From the NCBI GenBank assembly GCA_016795255.1, contig JAEUIB010000386.1, forward strand, positions 1 through 22,994: DNA of 22,994 nt, in the 5' to 3' direction. Positions within the stretch are counted from its first letter, which is position 1. Every line of letters begins with the position of its first letter. The stretch comes from Planctomycetota bacterium (lineage in GTDB: Bacteria > Planctomycetota > B15-G4 > JADJEK01). Of this stretch, positions 7,122 to 14,804 are shown in pieces. The notes beneath the pieces were generated by a model. That model was not told where the DNA came from. It searched no databases and saw only the letters and a program-made list of their open reading frames with translations. The position numbers were made by a program, and so were the translations under genes.

Positions 7122-7665
7122 AAGTCGTCGACGCCCCCTCGCGACGCGATCCGCGATCCCCTGCGTGCCGACACCGACGTTCCGCGATCCAGCGAGGAAC
7201 ATCCCCGCAGTTGACCGCAGCGCCGGCGCGGCGTGACCCCGGAGCGCGCAGCGCAGCGGGCGTCGACGAGGAGACGTGTCGCCGCAGCGCCTATCCGCGC
7301 GAGAAAATTTGGAAAAGCGTGCGGCCGGATCGCGCTGACGGACCGGCCGATGATCCGGACGTGTCGCCGGAGCCGGACCGGACACGGACGGAATAGAGAA
7401 GCGCCTCGCGCACCCAACGGTCGCGCGAGACGCTTCGTTGGCGGCAGGTGGCCCGACGCCGACCCTGTGACCCCTGCGCGCGAACGCCGAGTTCACGACC
7501 GGCAGGAGGGAACACCCCTCCACGCCGCCCGCGGCTCGACGCCGCTTGATCCCAGGGCATTCGTCATGCCTTCACCGTCGGAGGGCTCTTGCGGAACGAG
7601 CCGTGGCGTAGTGACGGGAAAATCGGCGGAGATCGAAGCTTCCTGATCGCGCGTCGCGCGAGGGA
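7122..7665. other. Non-coding stretch between kgd and the hybrid kinase
   Basis: I see no convincing gene here; the open frames on both strands lack gene-like composition and any known motif. It holds several inverted repeats: 7398-7411 with 7423-7436 (13 of 14 pairs), 7505-7510 with 7516-7521 (GGAGGG/CCCTCC around AACAC), 7555-7569 (GGCAT/ATGCC), and 7647-7661 (TCGCGCG/CGCGCGA), the last just past the hybrid-kinase stop. A short AT-rich patch GAGAAAATTTGGAAAAG lies at 7301-7317. It separates convergent genes, so one function is termination from both sides; a small RNA is possible but not shown. Confidence 0.5.
7398..7436 (-). terminator. Strong hairpin between convergent genes, possible terminator
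   Basis: Bases 7398-7411 (GAAGCGCCTCGCGC) pair with 7423-7436 with a single mismatch (7404/7430) and an 11-nt loop. On the minus strand the 3' flank reads TCTATTCC, moderately U-rich, so it could end transcripts from the hybrid-kinase gene about 230 nt beyond its stop. On the plus strand the flank is GTTGGCGG, which does not suit a terminator. Confidence 0.35.
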
Positions 7666-9480
7666 TCAACGATCGGGCGCTGCCGGCGGACGCGAATCCA
7701 GAACCTCGCGCACCTTCGTGCACAAGGCCATCGGCGTCAGCGGTTTCTGGATGAAGTGCACGCCTTCGTCGAGCACGCCGTGCAGCAGGATCGCGTCGTC
7801 CGTGTATCCCGACATGAACAGCACGCGGATCCCGGGTCGCAACTCCTCGATGCGCATCGCCAATTCGCGTCCGTTCATGACGGGGAGGATCACGTCGGTC
7901 ATCAGCAGATCGATCGGATCGCGGTTGGAGCGGCAGAGTTCGAGAGCTCTCAACGGGGAATTCGCATCGAGCACGCGATAGCCGGACTGCCCGAGGACGC
8001 GACAAGCGATGGCTCGAATCGAATCCTCGTCCTCGACGACGAGGATCGTTTCGTTGCCGCCCGACGCCGGATCGGGGCGCGGCGTCACGGCCGGCATGCC
8101 CGAACGCTCGACGCGAGGTAGGTACACCTTGAACGTCGTGCCGGCGCCGACCTCGCTGTAGACCCAGATGTGACCACCGCTCTGCTTGACGATGCCGAAC
8201 ACCGTCGCGAGGCCGAGACCGGTGCCCTTACCGAGATCCTTGGTCGTGAAGAACGGCTCGAAGATCCGTGCGCGCGTCTCCTTGTCCATGCCGTGTCCGG
8301 TGTCGCTGACGGACAGCATCACGTACGGCCCGGGTTGGACTTCGGCGTGCTCCTTCGCATAGTCGGGTTCGACCATGACGTTGGACGTCGCCAGCGCGAG
8401 CGTTCCGCCGTTTTGCATCGCATCGCGCGCGTTGATCGCGAGGTTCACGATCACTTGTTCGACTTGGCCGGGGTCGGCGTAGACGCAACCGAGATCGGGC
8501 TCGAGGCCGACCTTCAATTGCACGTGCTCGCCGATCAGGCGCTCGAGCATGCGGATCACGCCGTGCACCGATTGGTTGAGATCGATGACGCGCGGCGCCA
8601 GCACCTGCTGTCTCGAGAACGCCAGCAACTGCCGCGTCAGGTCCGCGGCGCGATTCCCGGCGCGGACGATCTCCTCGACGTTCGACCGCATCGCGGGGCG
8701 ATCGGTCAGTTCGTCCAACAGGAACTCGCCGTAGCTGAGGATGACCGTCAGCAGGTTGTTGAAGTCGTGTGCGACGCCGCCGGCGAGGCGGCCGATCGCT
8801 TCGAGCTTCTGCATCTGCCGGCGCTGCTCCTCCGACTTGCGCAGGCGTTCCTCGGTGAGGCGATGTTCGTTCGACTCGCGCACGAGTTCGTCGTTCGCGC
8901 GGCGCAGCGCCGCCGTGCGTGATTCGACCCGGGATTCGAGTTCGACCTGCAGTTCGCGGAGCCGGCGATTCGTCTCCTGGATCTCCTGCGCGCGCCGCAG
9001 GATCTCCGCCTCCATGCGACCGGCCTGAGAACGCAGTTCGTTGCCTTGGCGCTGGATCCGCACGAACTCGGTGACGTCTTCGACGCAATGCAGGATGAGC
9101 TCGACCTCGCCGTCCGCGCCGAGCATCGGCACGTTGATCGGACTCCAGTGTCGTTCCTCGAAACCACCACCTTCGGTGTCCGGGCGGCGGATGTCGTACT
9201 TCTGCACCGCCATCGTGTCCGGAGCGCGCTCCGTCAGCACGTGTCGCAGCGAGCTCCGCAGCGTCGTGACGCCGGTCGCGGCCGGATCGGCCGGGTTGTC
9301 GGGGAATACGTCGAAGATTGAACGGCCGAGGATCGCGTCGCGCTGCGTCATCGTCGCCGCGAGGTACGCGTCGGTGACCGCGACGATCGTCAACTTCGGG
9401 CTGAGGACGAGGTACGCGCCCGGCACGCCCTCGAACAGCCGACGAAAATCAGGTCCTGGAACCCTGGGTCCGCCACCCAT
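7666..9480 (-). CDS. Hybrid sensor histidine kinase (PAS-HisKA-HATPase-receiver)
   Basis: A 604-aa two-component hybrid kinase. Residues ~8-140 are a PAS-like sensor (FRRLFEGVPGAYLVLSPKLT, ending ILHCVEDVTEFVRIQRQ); ~140-225 a long coiled coil; the dimerisation/phosphoacceptor box is EAIGRLAGGVAHDFNNLLTV with H238; the ATPase shows the N-box NLAINARDAM (346-355), DTGHGM (393), FEPFFTTK (407) and GKGTGLGLATV (417). A C-terminal receiver (~477-595) has the acidic pair in VVEDED, phosphoacceptor D529 in LLMTDV, SGYTDD (557) and K579. No transmembrane segment, so it senses a cytoplasmic cue. The receiver has no output domain, so the phosphate probably returns to or passes through another regulator; no partner gene is adjacent. 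ATG 9480 has GGAG six bases upstream. It is transcribed separately from the riboswitch gene, with 166 bp between them. Confidence 0.95.
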   Translation of the reverse strand: MGGGPRVPGPDFRRLFEGVPGAYLVLSPKLTIVAVTDAYLAATMTQRDAILGRSIFDVFPDNPADPAATGVTTLRSSLRHVLTERAPDTMAVQKYDIRRPDTEGGGFEERHWSPINVPMLGADGEVELILHCVEDVTEFVRIQRQGNELRSQAGRMEAEILRRAQEIQETNRRLRELQVELESRVESRTAALRRANDELVRESNEHRLTEERLRKSEEQRRQMQKLEAIGRLAGGVAHDFNNLLTVILSYGEFLLDELTDRPAMRSNVEEIVRAGNRAADLTRQLLAFSRQQVLAPRVIDLNQSVHGVIRMLERLIGEHVQLKVGLEPDLGCVYADPGQVEQVIVNLAINARDAMQNGGTLALATSNVMVEPDYAKEHAEVQPGPYVMLSVSDTGHGMDKETRARIFEPFFTTKDLGKGTGLGLATVFGIVKQSGGHIWVYSEVGAGTTFKVYLPRVERSGMPAVTPRPDPASGGNETILVVEDEDSIRAIACRVLGQSGYRVLDANSPLRALELCRSNRDPIDLLMTDVILPVMNGRELAMRIEELRPGIRVLFMSGYTDDAILLHGVLDEGVHFIQKPLTPMALCTKVREVLDSRPPAAPDR

Positions 9481-9646
9481 GGTCCACTCCGTCGATTCGA
9501 AGCCTGGCGACTTCGATTTGGGTACGTCTGGCCGAATGCGTGCTTCGAAGGTCCCCGTCGTGGCTCACGCCTTCGCAATGGCATGCACGGTAGGAATCAT
9601 CCCGCCGAGCCCATCGTTAGCTCCGGAATCATGCTGCGCTCGTGAA

Positions 9647-10948
9647 TCATTGCGTTCCACGGACGCGACACCACTCGGTCTCGGTGCCGGGATCGGCGCC
9701 GGACAACACGGCTCCCAGCAGTTCGACTCCTCGAGCGAGGTGCGGGCCTGGCGCGGAAAAGTGCCGCTCCCCGTCCATCAGAAAGACGCGGTCAGCAGCG
9801 ACCGCACGCAGAGCCCGCCACTCGGGCCGGCTGCGGAGCGAGTCCAACTCGCGCGTCGCGCGCCCGACGTCCATCGAACACGCTGCGAGCACGATCACGT
9901 CCGGATCCGCGGCGACCAAAGCGTCCCACGAGATCTCGCGCGACGGTTCATCCTTGCCGACCAGCAGCGACTCGCCTCCGGCGGCCTCGACCATCTCGAC
10001 GATCCACTCGCCCGAGACCCACAACGGATCGAACCATTCGAGCACCACGACGCGCGGCTTCGGCCGATCCGCGGTCGATGCGCGGACCTTGTCGATCCGG
10101 CGCTCGAAGTCACGCGCGACGATCTCCGCTTCGCGGGAGCGGCCGACCGCGACGCCGACGCGACGGATGTCGGCAGCCACGTCCGCGAGCGTGCGCGGCG
10201 TCAGGACGACGAGTTCCGCGCACTTCGGATCGCGCTCGTTCGCCAGCGCTTGGGCTTGATCCGGCGGAACCGCGCACACGGGGCAGACGCCTTGGCTCAG
10301 GATCGTCGTCGGCTCGGTCGCGCGGATCGCGTCCTCGTCGAGTTGGTACAGCGAGATGCGCTTCTCGCTCGCCTCGCGCACGGCGGCGTGGATCGCGGGC
10401 ATCGACAGCGCATCGGAGTCGAGCGTCGTCGACACCACGCGCGGCACCGTTCTCCCCTTGGGCTGCGCACACAGGTGCGACACCGCGACGAGGTCGTGCT
10501 CGGCCCCGATCGCGAGCACGACGTCGGTCGCCGCCGGCAACAACGACACGATGCGATGCGTCGACGAACGCTTCGGCGCACGGCCACCGTAATTCCACTG
10601 CACGGCATCACCTTCCTTCACGACGTAGCGCACGGGGAAATCGGGCGCGGCGCCGCCATTCAAACTCCAGGACCAATACGCGCCGTGCCGCACGTCGGGC
10701 CCGACGCCGTCGATCGCCCACACGTCCGTCGGCGAACAACACAACACGTCCTGCTCGACGGCGACGACGGCACGCGTCGCGTCGACGACGTTGCTCCCTC
10801 GGTCGACGGAGACTTCGCGCCAGACGGGCAGCTTGCCGGCGCGACCGAAGTCGATCGCGACGCGCACGGAAACGGTGTCGGTGGCAGGGGAGACCGGCGG
10901 ATCGCCGGCAGCACTCGCGAACGCGAGCGCGCACAGGAGCATGAACAT
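9647..10948 (-). CDS. DUF4430-BtuF fusion, predicted corrinoid-binding exported protein
   Basis: A 433-aa protein from the ATG at 10948 (AAAGGGA 4 nt before it; the frame runs on to 11098 but that is riboswitch). Residues 1-14 are a short hydrophobic signal-like start. Residues ~25-122 match DUF4430, the beta-grasp fold of the transcobalamin/intrinsic-factor beta domain: DRGSNVVDATRAV, GAYWSWSLNGGAAPDFPVRY, VVKEGDAVQWNYGG. Residues ~131-420 are a BtuF-like substrate-binding protein: HRIVSLLPAATDVVLAIGAE, LSQGVCPVCAV, VVLEWFDPLWVSGEWIVEMVEAAGG, ALVAADPDVIVLAACSMD. BtuF delivers cobalamin to BtuCD in the periplasm. The cobalamin riboswitch directly upstream supports this substrate. No permease, ATPase or TonB receptor is nearby, so the transporter is elsewhere. 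The signal is short with no basic residue, so export or lipoprotein status is uncertain. Joining two corrinoid-type modules is the odd feature. Confidence 0.88.
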   Translation of the reverse strand: MFMLLCALAFASAAGDPPVSPATDTVSVRVAIDFGRAGKLPVWREVSVDRGSNVVDATRAVVAVEQDVLCCSPTDVWAIDGVGPDVRHGAYWSWSLNGGAAPDFPVRYVVKEGDAVQWNYGGRAPKRSSTHRIVSLLPAATDVVLAIGAEHDLVAVSHLCAQPKGRTVPRVVSTTLDSDALSMPAIHAAVREASEKRISLYQLDEDAIRATEPTTILSQGVCPVCAVPPDQAQALANERDPKCAELVVLTPRTLADVAADIRRVGVAVGRSREAEIVARDFERRIDKVRASTADRPKPRVVVLEWFDPLWVSGEWIVEMVEAAGGESLLVGKDEPSREISWDALVAADPDVIVLAACSMDVGRATRELDSLRSRPEWRALRAVAADRVFLMDGERHFSAPGPHLARGVELLGAVLSGADPGTETEWCRVRGTQ

Positions 10949-10989
10949 CGAGTCCCTTTCGATCGCTCGTCGAATGGAGGGGAACACCG

Positions 10990-11153
10990 CGATGCGCCGG
11001 ATTTCCTGACTCGCCGCCGATGCGAGGAGCTCGCCCTCCGGGGCTTTCCCCCGTGGCGCCGATCGCGAGATCGGGCGCTGCTCGCCGAAGCGGTTCACAG
11101 TGGCGGGACCGTGCCGGATTCACACCGGCTTCCCCGCGCGCGTCGTGGCGCGA
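10990..11153 (-). promoter_or_regulatory. Cobalamin (B12) riboswitch
   Basis: On the minus strand 11135-11095 reads GGGGAAGCCGGTGTGAATCC, then GGCACGGTCCCGCCACTGTG, the conserved GGGAA, GGTG, and CCCGCCACTGT (B12-box) core of the class-I cobalamin riboswitch. The 3' conserved element, GAGTCAGGAAATCCGGC, is at 11012-10996, and P1 can form between GCGCC (11151-11147) and GGCGC (10998-10994). It controls the DUF4430-BtuF gene that starts 42-46 nt downstream. The gap (10953-10983) has a TTCGA/TCGAA hairpin whose 3' side touches the AAAGGGA Shine-Dalgarno, so translational control is likelier than termination. Excess adenosylcobalamin should lower expression. Confidence 0.93.
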
Positions 11154-11181
11154 ACGATAGGTCGGGATCGGATCGCGTCAA
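11154..11181 (-). promoter_or_regulatory. Promoter for the riboswitch-btuF transcript
   Basis: Minus strand TTGACG (11181-11176) and TATCGT (11159-11154), 16 nt apart. Transcription would begin near 11147, at the first base of riboswitch P1, which is a good independent fit. It lies in the short gap beyond the stop of the preceding minus-strand gene (stop 11201). Confidence 0.55.
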
Positions 11182-11200
11182 CGAGTGACGCGCGAACGAG

Positions 11201-12442
11201 TCACCGCAGGACCCAGTCCACGACGCGATGTTCACCCGGGCGCTCGAAGCCGCTCAACGACTGGCCCGCGCGGCCGACCGTGGTCGCAGCGTGCATTCCT
11301 AGCGACCGCCACGCGGGAATTCCTCGGAGGCGGTATCGCCCCTGGGCGTCGCTGTGCGTCACGAGAACACCGTACTTGTCGAGGACGAGGCCCACCGGAA
11401 TGACACAGGTCGGCACGAACTCCGCGCCGCCAATCGCGGTCGCGAAGACGGTCGCGCCGACCACGGGCTCACCGCGCTCATCCGTCACCGTTCCCTCGAC
11501 GACGCATTCCCTCGTGAGTCCGAGCACGAGTTCGCTCGCTCCGCTCCAGTCCGTGTCCTCGTCGTCGAGTTCGCGGCGCGTGCTCGCGTAGCCTTCCTTG
11601 CGTGGTTCGAAGCCGACGCCGGACCACGCGTCGAGATCGCCGCGCAGTTCGAACGTGCCCTGCGAGTCGGTCGACGTCGCCGCGCGGTACTTGATGTCGC
11701 CGCCCATGCCGAGGGGCACGATCTCGGCATCGGCGATCGGTTCGTTCGTCACGAGATCGATGACGCGACCGTGCAACCGCGGAGCGTCCGCGATGACGAA
11801 CTCGTGGTCGTACGCGCGTGGTTCGCGCAGTTCGAGTTCCGCTTGGTGCGGGATGCAGCCGCGGACCTGCACGACGAAGTGCGTCGCCAACGTCGGATCG
11901 ATCGCCTCGATCGTGAGGTGTCCGTCGGCGCCGGACGTCGCGAACAGCGATGGTTCGGATCCGCCGTAGCGCACGAGTTCGACGCGCGCATCGCCGATCG
12001 GCGCACCCGTCGACGCCGAGACGACTCGCCCTCGCAGCGTCGCCGAGCGCGTCAGTTCGACCTTCGTCGTCCGCTCGCGACCGATGCGGAACACGTCAGT
12101 CGCGAACCCGGGCTTCGCGAGGAGGACCTCGTCGTCGGGTTCGAGCGGAAGTTCGAGTCGGCCGTCGGCGTCCGTCACGCCGACGAACGAGGGCTCGTCG
12201 AAGGAATCGGTCCAGACCGAGTCGCGATCGAGCTTGATCTCGACACCCGCGACGGGCCGCTTCTCTTCGTCCCTCACGACGATCGCGGTCGGTTCTTCGC
12301 GCGAGGCCACGAAGAACCACAGCCCGCCCGCGACCGCGAGGCCGAGGACGCAAAGCGACGCGAAGCTCCCTTTCCTCACGGCTTCCCCCGAGATCGACGC
12401 ATCCGCGGGCTCGCGGCCGAGCGAGCGTTGCGGCTCACGCAT
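11201..12442 (-). CDS. Membrane-anchored carboxypeptidase-regulatory-like repeat protein
   Basis: A 413-aa protein from ATG 12442; a GTG at 12493 in frame would add 17 residues and neither has a good Shine-Dalgarno. A hydrophobic anchor spans ~residues 26-46 (SFASLCVLGLAVAGGLWFFV). The rest consists of four carboxypeptidase-regulatory-like beta-sandwich modules, each with a VxGxVxD...GxPxxxAxVxL start and a TDxxGxFxLxG-type end: PTAIVVRDEEKRPVAGVEIK, ATLRGRVVSASTGAPIGDAR, LHGRVIDLVTNEPIADAEIV, and VEGTVTDERGEPVVGATVFA. These are non-enzymatic adhesion or scaffold folds, common in Planctomycetota surface proteins. Likely inner-membrane anchored with the modules outside. It is divergent from the methyltransferase gene (70 bp between start codons) and followed by the riboswitch promoter. 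Function unknown. Confidence 0.8.
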   Translation of the reverse strand: MREPQRSLGREPADASISGEAVRKGSFASLCVLGLAVAGGLWFFVASREEPTAIVVRDEEKRPVAGVEIKLDRDSVWTDSFDEPSFVGVTDADGRLELPLEPDDEVLLAKPGFATDVFRIGRERTTKVELTRSATLRGRVVSASTGAPIGDARVELVRYGGSEPSLFATSGADGHLTIEAIDPTLATHFVVQVRGCIPHQAELELREPRAYDHEFVIADAPRLHGRVIDLVTNEPIADAEIVPLGMGGDIKYRAATSTDSQGTFELRGDLDAWSGVGFEPRKEGYASTRRELDDEDTDWSGASELVLGLTRECVVEGTVTDERGEPVVGATVFATAIGGAEFVPTCVIPVGLVLDKYGVLVTHSDAQGRYRLRGIPAWRSLGMHAATTVGRAGQSLSGFERPGEHRVVDWVLR

Positions 12443-12512
12443 CGGCGCGTACCGTAGGCCACGCTCGCGCGGAGCGGAAGTCGCCGCCGACACTTCATGG
12501 GGAGCTCGCTCG

Positions 12513-13097
12513 ATGGATCCGCTCTACGGCACGCTGCTGTTCTTCGCGGCGACGATCGCGAGCGTCGTGATCCGCGCTCCTCACGCGAACCGCAGCAAGA
12601 CGATCAAGGTCGTGCGCCAGGCGCGTCCTCCGATCGACGTCGCGGTGCTGGTCGCGATGGGCGTCGCGGTGCTGGTGCTGCCGTTGCTGTACGCGCTGAC
12701 GCCGGTCCTCGCGTTCGCCGATCACGCGCTACCGGCGTGGGCGTTCTGGACCGGAGCCGTCGTCGTCGTCCTGTGGCTGTGGACGTTCCACCGCTCGCAC
12801 GCCGATCTGGGCACGAACTGGTCGGTGACGCTCGAAGTCCGCGAAGGCCATCGGCTCGTCACGCACGGCATCTACGCGCGCGTTCGCCATCCGATGTACA
12901 CGTCGCTGTTCTTGAACGCGTTCGCGCAACTGCTGCTGCTCGCGAACTGGATCGCAGGGCCCGCGATGCTCGTCGTGTTCACGGTGATGTTCGCGACGCG
13001 ACTGCAGCGCGAGGAACGCTTGATGCACGACACGTTCGGTCCCGAGTACGCGACGTACGCGGAGCGAACCAAGCGACTGATCCCCGGCATCTGGTGA
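12513..13097 (+). CDS. Isoprenylcysteine carboxyl methyltransferase-like membrane enzyme
   Basis: A 194-aa integral membrane protein with about four to five hydrophobic helices. The C-terminal half carries the ICMT/PEMT-type AdoMet-binding signature: HRLVTHGIYARVRHPMYTS (113-131), then REERLMHDTFGPEYATYAERTKRLIPG (166-192), whose EE and Y..Y..RTKR residues are diagnostic of the bacterial members. The reaction is AdoMet-dependent methyl transfer; the bacterial substrate is usually unknown and isoprenylated cysteine is unlikely. ATG 12513 is preceded by GGGGAG nine bases upstream. It sits alone between divergent and convergent neighbours, so probably monocistronic. Strong family call, weak functional call. 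Confidence 0.88.
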   Translation: MDPLYGTLLFFAATIASVVIRAPHANRSKTIKVVRQARPPIDVAVLVAMGVAVLVLPLLYALTPVLAFADHALPAWAFWTGAVVVVLWLWTFHRSHADLGTNWSVTLEVREGHRLVTHGIYARVRHPMYTSLFLNAFAQLLLLANWIAGPAMLVVFTVMFATRLQREERLMHDTFGPEYATYAERTKRLIPGIW

Positions 13098-13136
13098 CGG
13101 CGCTGCGCCATCCGCGACGCGCCGCGAGCGAGCGAA

Positions 13137-14726
13137 CTACTTGCCGATCGGCAGCACTTCGATGCGCGTCGGCAACTCGCCCTTCGCGTTGCCTCCGACC
13201 GCGAGCAGTGTCTCGCGCGCGGCCAGCAAGCGGTGCGACAGCCGCGGTTCGTGGAGACCCCCGACGACCGACCACTTGCTCGCACCCGGATCGAGGCGGA
13301 ACAGGAAGCCCGACATCCCGCTGTAGTACAGGGCGTCCGCGGTCGAGCACGCCGACGGCGCGAAGCCCTCGACGCGATCGAGTCCCGGCAATTCCGGCGC
13401 GAGCGACCACGCTTGCGTCGCAGGATCGAAGACGTCGACGCGACGCACGACGGTTTCGTCGGAGTCGAGCCCGCCGAGCGCGAAGACCTTGCCGTCGAAC
13501 GCTGCGAGCGCCAGCGCTCGCCGCTGGAACGGCTGCGCGAACGTCCGCCAGCCCCGTTCCGGCGCGTCGAGGTCGAACGCGAATGCGGTGTCGCAGTACT
13601 CCGCGTCGTCGTCACTGCCCGCCAGCACCCAACCACCGACGACGTACAGCGTGCGGCCGACGACGATCGCGTCGTGCGTGGAGCGCGGCCCCGGCATCGG
13701 CGCGAGATCCGTCCACGTGCGCGAGGCGGGATCGAAGCGAGCGAACTCGGCGACCGAACGCAGATCCTGTCGTTCTCCGCGCGGGTTGACGGCCGACATG
13801 CCGCCGGTGCGATAGAGGTGCTCGCCGTCACTGACGAGCGCGACGCCTTGCAGGTCGCGCGCCATCGGCAGGTCTTCCCACGTCGTCATGTCGTTCAGGT
13901 TCAGGCGGCGGAAGTGCTTCGACGTCGTGTCGACGTCGTAGCGGTGCATGCGGCCGACGTGCCCGCTGTAGACGTACATCCAGTCGCCGAGCACCGCGCC
14001 GCCGAAGCTCGTCACCGCCGGATCCGGGAGCTGCGGGTGCGACGCGGTGGGCTGCGACCCACAGATCGTCAGCGATGCGTAGTGGCGCGATTCGGAGTAG
14101 GTCTGCTCGCCGACCGATCCGGGCGTCGCGTCGATCCAGGTGGCCCACAGCCCCGTGGATCCGTCCGCGATCCCGTCGATCGTCGCGCAGCCGCGTTCAT
14201 CGGATCGCGTCTCGTACGGCTCGGCGCCACGTGGATACACCTTGATGCGCGCGTTCGGCGCCGGCTTGCCGTCGAACAGGATCTCGACGAACGAGCTCCC
14301 GTCGCGCTCGACGTAGCGCGCGTGGAGTCCGGCTTCGCTGCAAGGAGTCCACGACTGCGCGCCGGCTTGCGTGCGCGCCGTGTAGAGCAGGCGATGACTG
14401 GCGCCATTGCGCGTGCGGACGCCCATGTCGCGGCGCGCATCGATCGCCGCCGGCAGCGCACCGGCCCACCATGCGTCGAACGAGTCCATGCCTTCGGTCA
14501 GCGCGAGTTCGTGTCCGCCGACGGCGACGCGAACGCCTTCCACGTGCTCGAGGCTGACGTCGAGATCCGGTTCGGGCTGTTCGGCGAGGAACACGCGGAT
14601 CGTCGACTTCCCGGGGGTCGGCGCCGGATCGACGCGGAGCCAAAGGAAATGAGCGAGCGCGGTCGGCGACGAAGCGAACAGCGCGCACGCGAGCGTCGCG
14701 GCGCCGAGGAGCGGATGGATGCGCAT
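13137..14726 (-). CDS. Exported DUF4198-like and kelch-repeat fusion protein
   Basis: A 529-aa protein with a clean signal peptide, MRIHPLLGAATLACALFASS plus PTALA, predicted to be cut before H26. Residues 26-~230 (HFLWLRVDPAPTPGKSTIRV, VEILFDGKPAPNARIKVYPR, ETRSDERGCATIDGIADGST, LWATWID) are a DUF4198-like beta-sandwich as in nickel/cobalt uptake accessory proteins. Residues ~235-529 hold about five kelch blades, each with a motif such as SFGGAVLGDWMYVYSGH, DAIVVGRTLYVVGGW, LALAAFDGKVFALGGLD, closing a beta-propeller. It follows a 154-aa unknown gene 78 bp upstream, and the shared promoter is covered by two Fur-box-like sites, suggesting iron-limited induction. Start ATG 14726 with AGGAA seven bases upstream. 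A periplasmic or surface metal-related binding protein is plausible but inferred. Confidence 0.82.
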   Translation of the reverse strand: MRIHPLLGAATLACALFASSPTALAHFLWLRVDPAPTPGKSTIRVFLAEQPEPDLDVSLEHVEGVRVAVGGHELALTEGMDSFDAWWAGALPAAIDARRDMGVRTRNGASHRLLYTARTQAGAQSWTPCSEAGLHARYVERDGSSFVEILFDGKPAPNARIKVYPRGAEPYETRSDERGCATIDGIADGSTGLWATWIDATPGSVGEQTYSESRHYASLTICGSQPTASHPQLPDPAVTSFGGAVLGDWMYVYSGHVGRMHRYDVDTTSKHFRRLNLNDMTTWEDLPMARDLQGVALVSDGEHLYRTGGMSAVNPRGERQDLRSVAEFARFDPASRTWTDLAPMPGPRSTHDAIVVGRTLYVVGGWVLAGSDDDAEYCDTAFAFDLDAPERGWRTFAQPFQRRALALAAFDGKVFALGGLDSDETVVRRVDVFDPATQAWSLAPELPGLDRVEGFAPSACSTADALYYSGMSGFLFRLDPGASKWSVVGGLHEPRLSHRLLAARETLLAVGGNAKGELPTRIEVLPIGK

Positions 14727-14804
14727 GGACGATTCCTGGATTCGAAGGGTCTTTGATTCGGTGATCGGGTTCGAGCTTCGCGGGTGACGGCGTGCGATCG
14801 TCGT

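Noticed and set aside
3224..7417. Very long minus-strand open frame opposite the dehydrogenase gene, in frame with the real gene that ends at 2654
   Set aside because: It is the antisense frame of kgd: Arg/Asp/Val-rich without any fold or motif, while the plus strand encodes a complete enzyme with all motifs. Only the part from 3223 down looks like a gene.
7032..7523. Possible minus-strand gene of 163 codons in the gap after kgd
   Set aside because: Poor codon bias, no recognisable domain, and it runs into the kgd end and its hairpins.
10949..11098. N-terminal extension of the DUF4430-BtuF protein
   Set aside because: The extra sequence is the cobalamin riboswitch; ATG 10948 starts a hydrophobic signal-like segment and has a Shine-Dalgarno.
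9041..11188. 715-residue plus-strand open frame
   Set aside because: Antisense to the hybrid kinase start, the btuF fusion and the riboswitch; no motif, whereas the opposite strand explains all of it.
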